The position numbers and the translations under genes were made by a program. DNA of 64,000 nt, from NCBI RefSeq assembly GCF_030063205.1, contig NZ_JASISQ010000009.1, forward strand, positions 62,001 through 126,000, written 5' to 3'. Origin of the DNA: Arthrobacter antibioticus. GTDB taxonomy: Bacteria; Actinomycetota; Actinomycetes; Actinomycetales; Micrococcaceae. Numbering within the stretch: position 1 is the stretch's first letter; each line of letters starts with the position of its first letter. Shown one piece after another: positions 9,419 through 17,934 of the stretch. Below the pieces are notes generated by a model that was given only the letters and a program-made list of their open reading frames with translations, was not told the DNA's origin and ran no database searches.

Positions 9419-10083
9419 GTTCTTCCACCGCGGTGCTACTTGGCGCCACGGCCTGTGTACATTTGGCCCTCCCGCTACTCCTTCGCCTGCTAGCAAGGAA
9501 CAAACGTGCGGGAGGCTTATGTTCATGGGGGCGAGCACAGTATCTCTATGATTCGTTCACCTTTGCGCTAGCTCTAGTAGCTGTATGTATCGGGTCGCGC
9601 GTCTTGGGAACCGTGGAATCTATGTGGGGTCCTCGCCCAATTTTGGGTGGAGTAGTCGGTCTCCTTATTGGAGGCTTACTACCTTTTTTGATAGCGGCAC
9701 TGCGCGGTCGCAGGTTGATGTTTTCCAGTGGGCTTCATGAAACCAAATTGAGTTTGCAGTGGTTGATAATGAGCGCGACCGGCGAAGAAATCATTTGGAG
9801 ATGGGTGGCCGTTCAGGCCTGCATATCTCTGGGTTTTTCGAATATCACGTCTTACTTCATTGCTTCAGTCGGTTTTATTGTGGTTCATATTGTGTCTTTT
9901 GGAATGAGATCCGTTCCATATATATCGATATTCACCATATGTGTGGCCCTTGTTGCAATGGATGGGGGCTTGCCAGCGGCCATTATCATGCATGTAATGC
10001 ACAATCTTGTTATTTCAAGAACGGTTTCATCTCATGTTGTAGTCAGAAATGAAGTTGTCCCTCCTCGTACCTCTGAATGGTGA
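9415..10083 (+). CDS. CPBP-family membrane protease (likely leader peptidase)
   Basis: This 222-residue protein has about six membrane segments and the three CPBP (CAAX protease/bacteriocin-processing) motifs: EExxxR as EEIIWR near residue 122, FxxxH as FIVVH near 160, and HxxxN as HVMHN near 197. In azole-peptide clusters it is the candidate that removes the leader after heterocyclisation, like PznE; some family members act in immunity. It is coupled by ATGA to the dehydrogenase gene. Confidence 0.85.
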   Translation: MSSSTAVLLGATACVHLALPLLLRLLARNKRAGGLCSWGRAQYLYDSFTFALALVAVCIGSRVLGTVESMWGPRPILGGVVGLLIGGLLPFLIAALRGRRLMFSSGLHETKLSLQWLIMSATGEEIIWRWVAVQACISLGFSNITSYFIASVGFIVVHIVSFGMRSVPYISIFTICVALVAMDGGLPAAIIMHVMHNLVISRTVSSHVVVRNEVVPPRTSEW

Positions 10084-10098
10084 TAAAGGTAACTAGTG

Positions 10099-10902
10099 AT
10101 GAAATCCTTGCCAAGAAGCTCTCGCCGAAGGAACGCCATACGGTGGTTTGAAGACGAAGATCTTTATCAAATAAGTTCTGCTGTAGATGACCGCGAATCC
10201 GAATTCAGTCAGATTCTTGGTCCAGCCTTTGCCTTGGACCGGTTTGAAAGACTCTTCGGGCGGCCTGCGCGTTCTGTTTTAGATGCGGGCTGCGGCAGTG
10301 GCGCCATGCTTCAAGAATTCAAAAGACTTGGTGTCGTAAATTGCCATGGCTTTGACCCGTCTACTCAAGCGGTTCGTATGGCGGAATGTTCATCCGAAAT
10401 TGTTTGCTGGGTAGGTGAGGCTGAAGAGGCTAGCACTTATGACCATTTGACCGTGCAACCTGACGTGATTGTTGTACACCTCACATTGGCTTTGTGGTCA
10501 GATCCGGTCCAGGGGCTAATCAATCTAGTGAGTGTCTTGCCTGAAGAGGGATTGATTTACGTTATGGATTTATCGAGTGATGCCGAAGGCCTCATTAAGG
10601 CAGGTAGGAATGAGCTCGAATGCGATTATCTCCGGGATCAAATTGATTCATCTTTCAACCTGACGGAAATCCAAGGGGTCCTTGCGATGGCTGCGCCCGG
10701 CTTGGAGATTGAGACTGGAAATGGTCCGATTGGTGGATTTAACCTGCCCGATCAAAAGGCCCAAGAATTATTGATGGGTTTTAGAACAATGGCCGCTTTG
10801 CGGCAGATTTCAACCATGGCTGGATCGGTAGCACCAGATGAGTGTTTCCTTAGTGGTTGGATATTGAAAGGAGGTGAATTGAATGAACGTTCCGTCAGTT
10901 AG
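10099..10902 (+). CDS. SAM-dependent methyltransferase (PznL-like role)
   Basis: This 267-residue class I methyltransferase has a clear motif I, VLDAGCGSGAML near residue 60, then GFDPST and an acidic-Pro region PDVIVVHLTLALW. By analogy with PznL it would dimethylate the N-terminal arginine of the trimmed core, and both precursors here begin their core with Arg. ATG 10099 or the GTG three bases before it follows AAAGGTAA. Its last 20 bases overlap precursor 1, and the precursor ribosome binding site lies inside its coding sequence. Confidence 0.85.
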   Translation: MKSLPRSSRRRNAIRWFEDEDLYQISSAVDDRESEFSQILGPAFALDRFERLFGRPARSVLDAGCGSGAMLQEFKRLGVVNCHGFDPSTQAVRMAECSSEIVCWVGEAEEASTYDHLTVQPDVIVVHLTLALWSDPVQGLINLVSVLPEEGLIYVMDLSSDAEGLIKAGRNELECDYLRDQIDSSFNLTEIQGVLAMAAPGLEIETGNGPIGGFNLPDQKAQELLMGFRTMAALRQISTMAGSVAPDECFLSGWILKGGELNERSVS

Positions 10903-11008
10903 TCAACTGCGCATCACAACCCATGGGCCGTCGAATGAGCTTTTTGAGCCCATGGCCGCTCGCTGCACAACGACTACTCTCATTTCAACGACTTGTACGT
11001 GGGCTTAG
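10883..11008 (+). CDS. Plantazolicin-like precursor peptide 1
   Basis: This 41-residue precursor is too short for standard gene callers. A strong AAAGGAGG lies 8 bases before the ATG at 10883. The leader ends LFEPMAA, the same block that precedes the core of plantazolicin. The predicted core is RCTTTTLISTTCTWA. It shares the plantazolicin plan: Arg, five Cys/Thr, two aliphatic residues, five Ser/Thr/Cys, an aromatic residue. Here the aromatic is Trp and one extra Ala follows. Ten residues can form azoles. It overlaps the methyltransferase end by 20 bases. Confidence 0.92.
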   Translation: MNVPSVSQLRITTHGPSNELFEPMAARCTTTTLISTTCTWA

Positions 11009-11125
11009 CCTGATGTACGAGAGCAGTGCGCTGGTGGACTGATTTGTCGAGTAAGATGTGTCTCCGCTGGTAACTGTTTTCTATGTATCCAATATCGAAT
11101 CTAGAATTGAGAGGAGGTGGAAGAT

Positions 11126-11251
11126 ATTAATATTCCTTCAGTAGTCGAATTGAGTATTACGACACACGGGCCTTCAATTGATTTGTTTGAGCCAATGGCT
11201 GCCCGTTGCACGACAACTACGTTGATTTCTACAACTTCATGTTGGGGATAG
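11126..11251 (+). CDS. Plantazolicin-like precursor peptide 2 (ATT at the start position)
   Basis: This is a second 41-codon precursor copy. The leader again ends LFEPMAA and the core is RCTTTTLISTTSCWG. GGAGG sits 8 bases before codon 1 exactly as in precursor 1, but codon 1 is ATT instead of ATG (11126-11128). The only other in-frame option is GTG 11117, which overlaps the ribosome binding site. It may be read from ATT at low efficiency, or be a silenced duplicate. The codons downstream are intact and the core keeps all ten cyclisable residues, which argues for recent or continuing use. Confidence 0.8.
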   Translation: MNIPSVVELSITTHGPSIDLFEPMAARCTTTTLISTTSCWG

Positions 11252-11336
11252 TTATCAACCGGCATAGTTCATAGGTCTCATTCACGCATTTGGCGATACG
11301 TTCGAGATTCAAGAATTATGTTTTACGGTAGTAGTG

Positions 11337-11371
11337 GAAGAGTCCCCGCGCTCGGTTCGCGGGGACTCTTC
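11337..11371. terminator. Hairpin terminator closing the peptide cluster
   Basis: GAAGAGTCCCCGCG (11337-11350) pairs perfectly with CGCGGGGACTCTTC (11358-11371) around a 7-base loop. It lies between the plus-strand precursor genes and the converging minus-strand gene, and can serve both. Confidence 0.8.
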
Positions 11372-11580
11372 TATGGGAGTTCAGTCAGCGATTTCTCAAT
11401 AACTGCGAGTCTTTCATCGATGGAGTTTAACTTGGTGGTCACTTCATTGATTGACTTGCTAAACTTATCTGAGCTTTCGGCTTGAGCTGTTTTGGTCTTG
11501 GACCAGGACGAGACGCTGTAGGCGGAGTAGCCTAGAGTCGCGATTACAATAATAATTAGAGGAATCCAAAAATAGTCCAT
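11371..11580 (-). CDS. Small membrane protein with coiled-coil tail
   Basis: This 69-residue protein has one N-terminal membrane segment (FWIPLIIIVIATLGYSAYSV) followed by a charged heptad-like tail (SINEVTTKLNSIDERLAVIEKSL) that probably forms a coiled coil in the cytoplasm. It lies 15 bases after the ArsR-type regulator gene on the same strand, so the two form an operon. Such a pair could sense and report membrane state or the peptide product. It has no recognised family name. Confidence 0.65.
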   Translation of the reverse strand: MDYFWIPLIIIVIATLGYSAYSVSSWSKTKTAQAESSDKFSKSINEVTTKLNSIDERLAVIEKSLTELP

Positions 11581-11595
11581 GACTTATCCTATCGA

Positions 11596-11904
11596 TTAAT
11601 CTGATTCAATCGTCAGTGACTGATGAATCGATTCGTTTACCGTGTCAATGTTGATAATTAGGTTGAAATTAACGAGTTCGTATTCTTTAATTGCTTGTCC
11701 AGTTTTTGACAGCTTGAGGTCTCCTTTTACTATTCCACAGTCTTCAAGTTTGGCTAGATGCATATATAGAAGTGGTCGTGATATTCCTACGCGACGCGCG
11801 AGTTCACTGACATGCAATGGACCGTCTGTTAGCTCAGCGATCGCCCGAAGCCTAGTTTCACTGCCTAAAGCAGAAAGAGACTGGACCAACTCTTCGAGTT
11901 TCAT
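11596..11904 (-). CDS. ArsR-type winged-helix regulator
   Basis: This 102-residue winged-helix protein has the ArsR pattern LSALGSETRLRAIAELTDGPLHVSELARRVGISRPLLYMHLAKLEDCGIVKG. No metal-binding cysteine pair is present in helix 3. I start it at ATG 11904 behind GGGAAG; the frame is open to 11961. It converges on the peptide cluster and is the likely cluster regulator, comparable to the ArsR-like gene reported in plantazolicin loci. Confidence 0.8.
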   Translation of the reverse strand: MKLEELVQSLSALGSETRLRAIAELTDGPLHVSELARRVGISRPLLYMHLAKLEDCGIVKGDLKLSKTGQAIKEYELVNFNLIINIDTVNESIHQSLTIESD

Positions 11905-12100
11905 AGCGCTTCCCATCGTTGTCATAATAAACTTACATATGTAGGTTCTTGGTGTCAACATCTAACTGGAAATTGCCTAGATCCCGCGTTTCTTGGTCCG
12001 ACAGAGGGCGGTGCCATACCCTCGAAGCAACAACATAGTTGAATAGAGGAGTCGCTAGTGGGGCGCAAGGCGTTGTCGTTTTCGGATCGGGCGGACACTA

Positions 12101-12346
12101 GTGATGGCCGCATGTGCCTTAGGCTGTGACGCCGTGTACGAACGCGGATACATCAAAGTCAACCAACAAGGGGTCATCGAAAAAGGCCCCCGCCCAGCAA
12201 TGACCAATCACCTCACAGCCTTCGTCGAGGACCTAGTGGGTAAAGACGTCTCAGCGTTTACGGAACACACAGTGAAGTACTTCGCCTGGCACCGAAAATG
12301 GCACAACCAAAAGATTCAGTCTCCGACACCAGCGCACGTCCAGTAA
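12101..12346 (+). pseudogene. C-terminal fragment, possibly of an HNH-type nuclease
   Basis: The 81-codon frame starts abruptly after unrelated sequence. The part CDAVYERGYIKVNQQGVIE followed by KYFAWHRKWHN resembles the end of HNH endonuclease proteins, where a Cys/His cluster precedes a D-x-L/G-Y-I strand. The upstream catalytic part is missing. It is probably a remnant left by an earlier rearrangement next to the IS3 insertion. Confidence 0.4.
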
Positions 12347-12666
12347 GTCCTCTTATACCTCCATGTGCATGACTGATAGTAATGACTGACCGACCAGAGC
12401 CTTCTTTCGCACGCAGACAGAACACTCAACTTCTGGCATAGCTTTTGGGACACGCAAGTTACGCAGAATCTTGGTGTGTGTCGTGGGGAGATTGTCCCAA
12501 TGGGGGACTGTTCCAGTTCTAAGGAAGTGGAACGGTCCCTGTGGACCGGTCTTTTCTCAGATTGCGAGGATCGATACAGGGGGGCAGGCTATTGTGCAGT
12601 TGCGTTCTATGACTACCAACTGAGGTGTATTACTGATGTGAGACAGTCTTTGAAAGGATTGTTCCC

Positions 12667-12963
12667 ATGTCTTCTCGACCAACCTATTCCGATGAGTTCA
12701 AAGCTGATGCTGTTGCCTTGGCTGAATCCTCTGGCCGCCCTTTAGCTCTTGTAGCTGCTGAACTCGGCATCTCCCTGACCGCACTCAAACGCTGGATCAA
12801 GCTCTCCCACGAGGGCCACGAAGGCGGCGGCCGGAAACCTGATTTACCCGTGGATACCGCTAAATACAAGGCCATGGAAGTGCGGCTACGTGAGCTTGAA
12901 CGGGAGAATGAATTCCTAAAAAAAGTTTCAGCGTGTCTATCGCCAGAGAACAACGGTAGATGA
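12667..12963 (+). CDS. IS3-family transposase OrfA
   Basis: This 98-residue DNA-binding subunit has a helix-turn-helix (AAELGISLTALKRWIK) and a leucine-zipper region (VRLRELERENEFLKK). The slippery run CTAAAAAAAG at 12916-12925 is where IS3 elements shift by -1 to make OrfAB. The normal OrfA ending SIAREQR is found one frame back, so a single base appears lost near 12934. This also puts OrfB out of the usual -1 register. Confidence 0.8.
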   Translation: MSSRPTYSDEFKADAVALAESSGRPLALVAAELGISLTALKRWIKLSHEGHEGGGRKPDLPVDTAKYKAMEVRLRELERENEFLKKVSACLSPENNGR

Positions 12964-13006
12964 CCTCTATCGTCTTGTTCAGCAGCAGGAGAACGCTGGA
13001 GAAAAA

Positions 13007-13852
13007 GTGGCCTGGATGTGCCGAGAACTACGCGTCCCACGGTCGTCGTATTATCGCTGGAAAGAAGCACCAGATACGCCCACAACCATTCGCCGCCGGG
13101 AGCTGACCGATCAGGTGGAGACTGTCTTTAAATCCTCCGACGGGATCTTTGGCCACCGCATGGTCCACGCAAAACTCAACACAGCCGGTGTTGATATCTC
13201 CGTGGGAACGGTGGCCTCGATCATGGCGGAGAATGGCTGGGCAGCCAGACGAATGCGGGCTTTCAGACGCACCACCATCCCCTCAGACCCGGAGAAAGTC
13301 TTCAAAGACTTGATCGGCCGAGACTTCACCGCTGCAACTCCAGGCACCCGCCTAGTCGGCGACATCACCTACTTGCGCACCGGTGAGGGGTGGCTGTACC
13401 TGGCCACCGTCATCGACCTATGCACCCGTATGATCGTTGGCTGGGCCATGGCAGATCACATGCGTGCCTCCCTGTGTGTCAGCGCGCTGACGATGGCCAG
13501 AGACCGCGGCCATCTACAACGTGGTGGAATTTTTCACAGCGATCATGGCGTGCAATACACCTCCCGTGAACTTGGATCCTGGTGCACTGGCAACAGCATC
13601 CGCCAGTCCATGGGAGCCAAGGGCGTATGTTGGGATAATGCCGTGGCTGAGTCAGTCTTCTCGTCCCTGAAGAACGAGTTCTACCACCACTACAGCTTTG
13701 ACACCCGCCAAGAAGCCAGGCGGGCCACCATGCGCTACATTGAGGTTTTCTACAACCGGTGGAGACCACACACCCACAATGACGGCCTACCGCCGGCAAC
13801 GGCCATGGCCAACTTCACCACCCAAAACCAGCAACAACACCTCGCTGCCTAA
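13007..13852 (+). CDS. IS3-family transposase OrfB
   Basis: This is a DDE integrase-fold transposase of 281 residues from the first ATG. The same frame is open upstream to about 12926 and reads FQRVYRQRTTVDDLYRLV, so the true start is by fusion. The catalytic residues are the Asp of LVGDITYLRT, the Asp of HSDHGVQYTS and the Glu of DNAVAESVFSSLKNE. The C-terminus FYNRWRPHTHNDGLPPATAM is typical of this family. Confidence 0.88.
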   Translation: MAWMCRELRVPRSSYYRWKEAPDTPTTIRRRELTDQVETVFKSSDGIFGHRMVHAKLNTAGVDISVGTVASIMAENGWAARRMRAFRRTTIPSDPEKVFKDLIGRDFTAATPGTRLVGDITYLRTGEGWLYLATVIDLCTRMIVGWAMADHMRASLCVSALTMARDRGHLQRGGIFHSDHGVQYTSRELGSWCTGNSIRQSMGAKGVCWDNAVAESVFSSLKNEFYHHYSFDTRQEARRATMRYIEVFYNRWRPHTHNDGLPPATAMANFTTQNQQQHLAA

Positions 13853-13941
13853 CCCAGAAAAAAACTAAACAACTGTCCCAGATCCTTGACACACCTCAAA
13901 CACCCCAGCCCGTCCGCGATGTTGGTTCCGAAGCGGACTGG

Positions 13942-14178
13942 CTACTCTCTCGCAGAGCTCTCATCGTTCGCGGTCTGCTCTATCCAGTCGATTGCCTCAT
14001 CTGACAGTGAAAGTCCGTCGCGCCCGGCGTCGTGAATCCAGGAATCATCCGCCGTGGGCTGGCCTGCAACAACCGTGATCTGATCCATAATGTCTGGTGG
14101 GACGACGTCGCCGTTGTTGTCGATCAACCGTTGTTGGATTGAAGAGTCAAGTTGCGGCCACCAGTCCTGAATATTCAT
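13942..14178 (-). CDS. Small acidic hypothetical protein
   Basis: This 78-residue acidic protein starts at ATG 14178 (MNIQDWWPQL). It has no membrane segment or cysteine pair. Short acidic proteins of this type are common next to actinobacterial genes of unknown function. I cannot assign a role. The longer frame up to 14328 is not supported by composition. Confidence 0.5.
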   Translation of the reverse strand: MNIQDWWPQLDSSIQQRLIDNNGDVVPPDIMDQITVVAGQPTADDSWIHDAGRDGLSLSDEAIDWIEQTANDESSARE

Positions 14179-14376
14179 GGTCTCATTCTGACACCGCCCT
14201 GGCCGCAATGGGAACCTTATCCGGACAGTCGCCTGTGGTGGTGTAATTTCGCTACTATTTGCTGCACGCTGGCCATACGCTGAAGCACGCGGTAGGCCAA
14301 TTCGTGGCGGAATCATGAACCTCGCCACCCACGAACTTTTTCCTGGGTGGTCGGTGCCTCATATGTCGGAGAAATT

Positions 14377-14553
14377 ATGAACAGAGAAAGAAAAACCTAT
14401 GCTTCGATGATCATCGTGGCGCTTTTATTCGTGGCATTCGCCATCTTTCTTTTCTTGGAGGGTCCTTCAACGCTACCGATACTGATCCTGATCTGCGCGG
14501 CCGTGCTGTGCTCAATTGGTTTGTGGGGCTCATTGAGAAACAGGAAAAAGTAG
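14377..14553 (+). CDS. Small two-segment membrane protein
   Basis: This 58-residue protein is preceded by GGAGAAATT before ATG 14377. Two hydrophobic segments, SMIIVALLFVAFAIFLFL and LPILILICAAVLCSIGLW, are joined by a short EGPST turn, and the end is basic (RNRKK). No family recognised. Confidence 0.6.
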   Translation: MNRERKTYASMIIVALLFVAFAIFLFLEGPSTLPILILICAAVLCSIGLWGSLRNRKK

Positions 14554-14724
14554 TCAAGATGCCGTCCGTAGCTTGAGGCGATCATGGCACGGCCACTATT
14601 CTTATCCGACAATCCAGACCTCGAAGGTCAGCAGTTCTATTTGGGAACGTTGACTGGGACAGCGAATACCAGCCTGCGACCCATATTCAGTGCCCTGGCT
14701 CACCGGACACACTGCCAGAAATGT

Positions 14725-15276
14725 CTACGGCGCCCCCAAACTCGCCTGACTCGGGCCCCCGACCAGAGACTCCGCATCAACCATGGGGTTACCCTGGCGA
14801 TTCAAGATTTCGCCGCTGGCTGTAGTGAACTGAACATCAATGAAACTCGCCCCAGTGTTTGACGGGGCGATTCCTACGACGATTTTCAGATCGCTACGAC
14901 CCGGTATATCAAATGCGGCTAATGACACGATCGTTTCATCTGTCAGAGTCAAGCTTCCACCCGTGGCGACGTCAGGTGCACCAATAATGAAGATAGAATC
15001 GCGATCTGTTTCCCCCATATTACAGATTTGTGTGCCGACGGCGGCGAGGACAGAACCGTTACAATAGCCGTTAAGCTTGCCGGTGACCTTAACCTCGTAA
15101 TCGCCGTCCACATTCGGTTTTCCGGCGACCCATATAGTGGACTCCGCTGTCGTGCCTACATTATGGAAACCAGTAGCGGTGAGTGTCTCCTCTGAGGATG
15201 GGGCACAGCCGACTAGTACAGACGCTAAGATAGCCAGTCCGGCCAATTTGGGTTTCATTCGACGCCTAGAGCTCAT
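14725..15276 (-). CDS. Predicted secreted lipoprotein
   Basis: This 183-residue protein starts at ATG 15276 behind GGGGAAAGCG. A basic start (SSRRRMKPK) is followed by a hydrophobic stretch and the lipobox LVGC, so it should be lipid-anchored outside the cytoplasmic membrane. The rest is Thr- and Gly-rich with two Cys (NGYC, ICNMG) and looks like a beta-sandwich. Function unknown. Confidence 0.7.
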   Translation of the reverse strand: MSSRRRMKPKLAGLAILASVLVGCAPSSEETLTATGFHNVGTTAESTIWVAGKPNVDGDYEVKVTGKLNGYCNGSVLAAVGTQICNMGETDRDSIFIIGAPDVATGGSLTLTDETIVSLAAFDIPGRSDLKIVVGIAPSNTGASFIDVQFTTASGEILNRQGNPMVDAESLVGGPSQASLGAP

Positions 15277-15578
15277 TCGCTTTCCCCTGTTCCTTTCCAA
15301 TCACCCTAGACTGCCCAACAGTGCTTCAAGGATTTGTAGACAATCTCTTGAGGCCTTGTTCTTGCCAGCGCGCTGCAATCTCCTCGATTGCCCTTGGTGA
15401 CACCTACAGGAAAGCTTGGCCAAAAACGACCGATTTTGGAGGGCTGGCCAGTTCGAGGTGCATGTCATTTTTCGAAGGCGACTGTACTGAGTGTCCGAAG
15501 TCCGCTTCTGTACGCCAAAGTGCCCTCAGGGAACGGTTTACGGGACAAGCTGATGTTTATCAAAAGTAGACGAGCCGC

Positions 15579-15956
15579 TCAGCTTTGCCGAGACTTAGCT
15601 TGGTCTGTGCGGCGCGCTGCGATGGCTTCGATTTCGACTAGGAATTTCGGATCGATGAGTGCGGAAACTTGCACGAGGGTGCTGGCTGGTTTTGGATCTT
15701 CGAAGAACTCGCCAATGACTTCGCGGAGCTGAGGCAGATCGGCCATATCGGTGAGGAAATAGGTCAGTTTCACCACGTCAGCCAGGCTGTAGTCCTCTGC
15801 ATCTAAGATGGCGGATAGCTGTTGGAAGACCACTCTCGCCTGTTCGCGGATTCCACCGTCGACGGGTTTTCCTTGTGCGTCCAGCGGTATCTGTCCCGAA
15901 ATGAAAAGTAACGGGCCATCGGCGGTGCGGGTTTGACTGAAGGCGGGCGGGGTCAT
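15579..15956 (-). CDS. RidA-family deaminase
   Basis: This 125-residue RidA/YjgF/UK114 protein is a trimeric enzyme that hydrolyses reactive enamine and imine intermediates. Family features are SGQIPLDAQG near residue 20 and the conserved Arg-containing strand region DVVKLTYFLTDMADL. It overlaps the end of the SDR gene as ATGA, so the two are cotranscribed. Confidence 0.85.
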   Translation of the reverse strand: MTPPAFSQTRTADGPLLFISGQIPLDAQGKPVDGGIREQARVVFQQLSAILDAEDYSLADVVKLTYFLTDMADLPQLREVIGEFFEDPKPASTLVQVSALIDPKFLVEIEAIAARRTDQAKSRQS

Positions 15957-16648
15957 TTGTGCACCTGGTGTGCCGGGTTGATGTTGATCGAATCGATCGC
16001 GGCATTGCTTCCGAGGTCAAGGGCGGACAGGACCACTGATGCCACTTGGGTCGGATGTATCCATGCCCCGCCGTCGTATTCCTTTTGCTCCCAGGAATGC
16101 ATTTGTTCCTGCATGGGTGTGTCGACACGGCCCGGATGCACCGATGTTACCCGGACGCCGCGCGGTCCTTCTTCTAGACGGAGTGCGTCTGCGAAAGCCC
16201 TCATACCGAATTTGCTGGCACTGTAGGCACCTGAGCCAGGGACCGAGCGGTGACCCAGTCCGGAATTCACCATGACTAGGTGACCGGCGCTTTGGCGCAA
16301 TTGCGGCAGCAATGCCTGCGTGAGCGCCACGGGGGCTAGGAGGTTAAGTTCCAAGCTCTCCCGCCACTGGTCCAGGCTAAGTTCTTCGACCGTTCCCAGG
16401 TGGAGAACTCCTGCGCTGTGAATTAAGACATCTAGGTTTTGCACGCCCGAAGTGACAGAAGCGATGCCGGATTCCGTTGCTAGGTCCCCGATGAGCACCT
16501 TGGCGGAGGGCAAACCGGCCGCGAGGTTTTCCAGCGATTCACGATTGCGTCCTGCAAGGTAAAGGTGGAACGTGGGCGCCAAAGATTCGGCGATTGCCCG
16601 TCCGATTCCGCCTGATGCTCCTGTAATGAGTGCGGTTCGTTCCATCAA
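15953..16648 (-). CDS. Short-chain dehydrogenase/reductase
   Basis: This 231-residue classical SDR has TGASGGIGRA at residues 9-18, NSG in the LVMVNSGLG strand and the catalytic YSASK near residue 147 (AYSASKFGM). The end is typical (HPGRVDTPM). The substrate is not evident. It is operon-linked to the RidA gene. Confidence 0.88.
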   Translation of the reverse strand: MMERTALITGASGGIGRAIAESLAPTFHLYLAGRNRESLENLAAGLPSAKVLIGDLATESGIASVTSGVQNLDVLIHSAGVLHLGTVEELSLDQWRESLELNLLAPVALTQALLPQLRQSAGHLVMVNSGLGHRSVPGSGAYSASKFGMRAFADALRLEEGPRGVRVTSVHPGRVDTPMQEQMHSWEQKEYDGGAWIHPTQVASVVLSALDLGSNAAIDSININPAHQVHK

Positions 16649-16999
16649 AATACCCCATAGTTCGTTGTGTCATTCATTTGGACCCTGTACGTAACGCCCC
16701 GGTCTGTCACCCCATGGGTGGTCGTACTTCTAGGATGCTTGGCGCGCACCCTGCGGCATTGCAGTCAACACTAGGGCTGCGGGTAGAAGCTCAACTCCAA
16801 GACTGCATGTGTTTTGGCTCACCTAGGCAAAAGTGACCGCTACCGCCGCACTTTCTGGTTTAGAGAATGCAGTCCCTGTCGCTTTCCGAAGGCGACTGCA
16901 CTGGTGTCCGCAGTCCTCTGCACTGCGATTGTGCGTCCGTAGGCGGAACCTCCTGTGGGACACGCAGGTGCGGATTCGTGAAGGCCGACCGCCTGATTG
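16649..16999. other. Intergenic stretch without a gene
   Basis: About 350 bases hold no supportable gene. It should contain the promoter for the SDR-RidA pair reading left and the end of the aminotransferase gene to the right. No clear hairpin or repeat was noticed. Confidence 0.5.
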
Positions 17000-17779
17000 C
17001 TAGATGATGTCCCAAGGGCTAGATTCGTAAACATCCGCGATGGCTTGAACAGGGGCCTCATCATTGAACACAACAGACCCGATCCTTGAGACGCCGACTA
17101 CACCGACAGAATTCGTGAGGAGCGCTCCGGAGAATCCTGATATATCGTTGAGTGTGACGGACTGTCTCCGGGTCCTGATTCCTGCTTCAGCTAGGGCGGT
17201 ATCGAGCATCTGCCAGGTGATGCCATACAGCGACGGTGCTGACGGCCACACGAGCGTTCCATCGGCTTCAATGAAGGCGATATTGGCGGTGGCTGTTTCG
17301 GAAATCTCGCCGTCCGCTGTTGTGAGAAGCGCGTCGTCGAAACCTTGTCTTGTTGCCATGCGACCAAAGTACAGCTGACCAAAACCGCCTACGTGTTTGA
17401 TATGCGCGGCGGGACGCTGATAAACGATTGGAAGAAGGCCAGTTGGTGCACCGGCCGGTGCGACGGGTGGACGCAACGCGGTCATGACCTGCACGTTCCC
17501 CGGATCGCTTTCGAAGAGAGTCACGCGAAGGTATGAATTAGGTGCATCACTCGCGGCTTCCCGGACTCTGTCGAGGATGAGCGCTGGATCAGCGATGGTT
17601 CCGTAAAGCTCGGCGTGAGCGGATTGGAGGCGATCAAGATGGAGGGAAAGCCCTCGTACTCGCCCGTCGCGAATCTGCATCGCTGTAAAGTGCCCGTAGT
17701 TGACCAGGGCGAGTTGTGCAATTGCGTTGTCGAGTATTTCAAGGCCGTCAACTCTGATACTTACACTGTCTGTCATCAT
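17000..17779 (-). CDS. Aminotransferase class IV (PLP enzyme)
   Basis: This 259-residue fold-type IV PLP enzyme is related to 4-amino-4-deoxychorismate lyase and D-amino-acid or branched-chain aminotransferases. The PLP lysine is expected in the region LYFGRMATRQGFDDALLTTADGEISETATANIAF. The ending part SGALLTNSVGVVGV matches the family phosphate-binding loop. In this sub-branch the lysine position should be checked by alignment. Confidence 0.8.
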   Translation of the reverse strand: MMTDSVSIRVDGLEILDNAIAQLALVNYGHFTAMQIRDGRVRGLSLHLDRLQSAHAELYGTIADPALILDRVREAASDAPNSYLRVTLFESDPGNVQVMTALRPPVAPAGAPTGLLPIVYQRPAAHIKHVGGFGQLYFGRMATRQGFDDALLTTADGEISETATANIAFIEADGTLVWPSAPSLYGITWQMLDTALAEAGIRTRRQSVTLNDISGFSGALLTNSVGVVGVSRIGSVVFNDEAPVQAIADVYESSPWDII

Positions 17780-17934
17780 CTCAGCCTATGGCAGGGCAGA
17801 TGCATGTAACTCGGACCGTCCGTAACTTGCAACAAAGAACTGCTTGGGCCGGTGGTCGTGCAGTTCCTACAAAGGGAAGGCCCTTACCGGGACGGATTTC
17901 AGCTCGGCCGTCAATCGGCAATTGGCAATTGGAG

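Larger units (their letters stand above)
12621..13898 (+). mobile_element. IS3-family insertion sequence with 3-bp duplication
   Basis: The element of 1,278 bp is bounded by TGAGGTGTATTACTG on the left and the imperfect inverted copy ending GACACACCTCA on the right. AAC at 12618-12620 and at 13899-13901 is the target duplication. It carries orfA and orfB on the plus strand. A base seems to be missing near 12934 (see OrfA), so activity is doubtful. Confidence 0.85.

Noticed and set aside
12916-12925. CTAAAAAAAG as an active programmed frameshift in the IS3 element
   Set aside because: OrfB lies in the +1 frame, not -1, and the OrfA ending is found one frame back, so a base loss is the simpler explanation.
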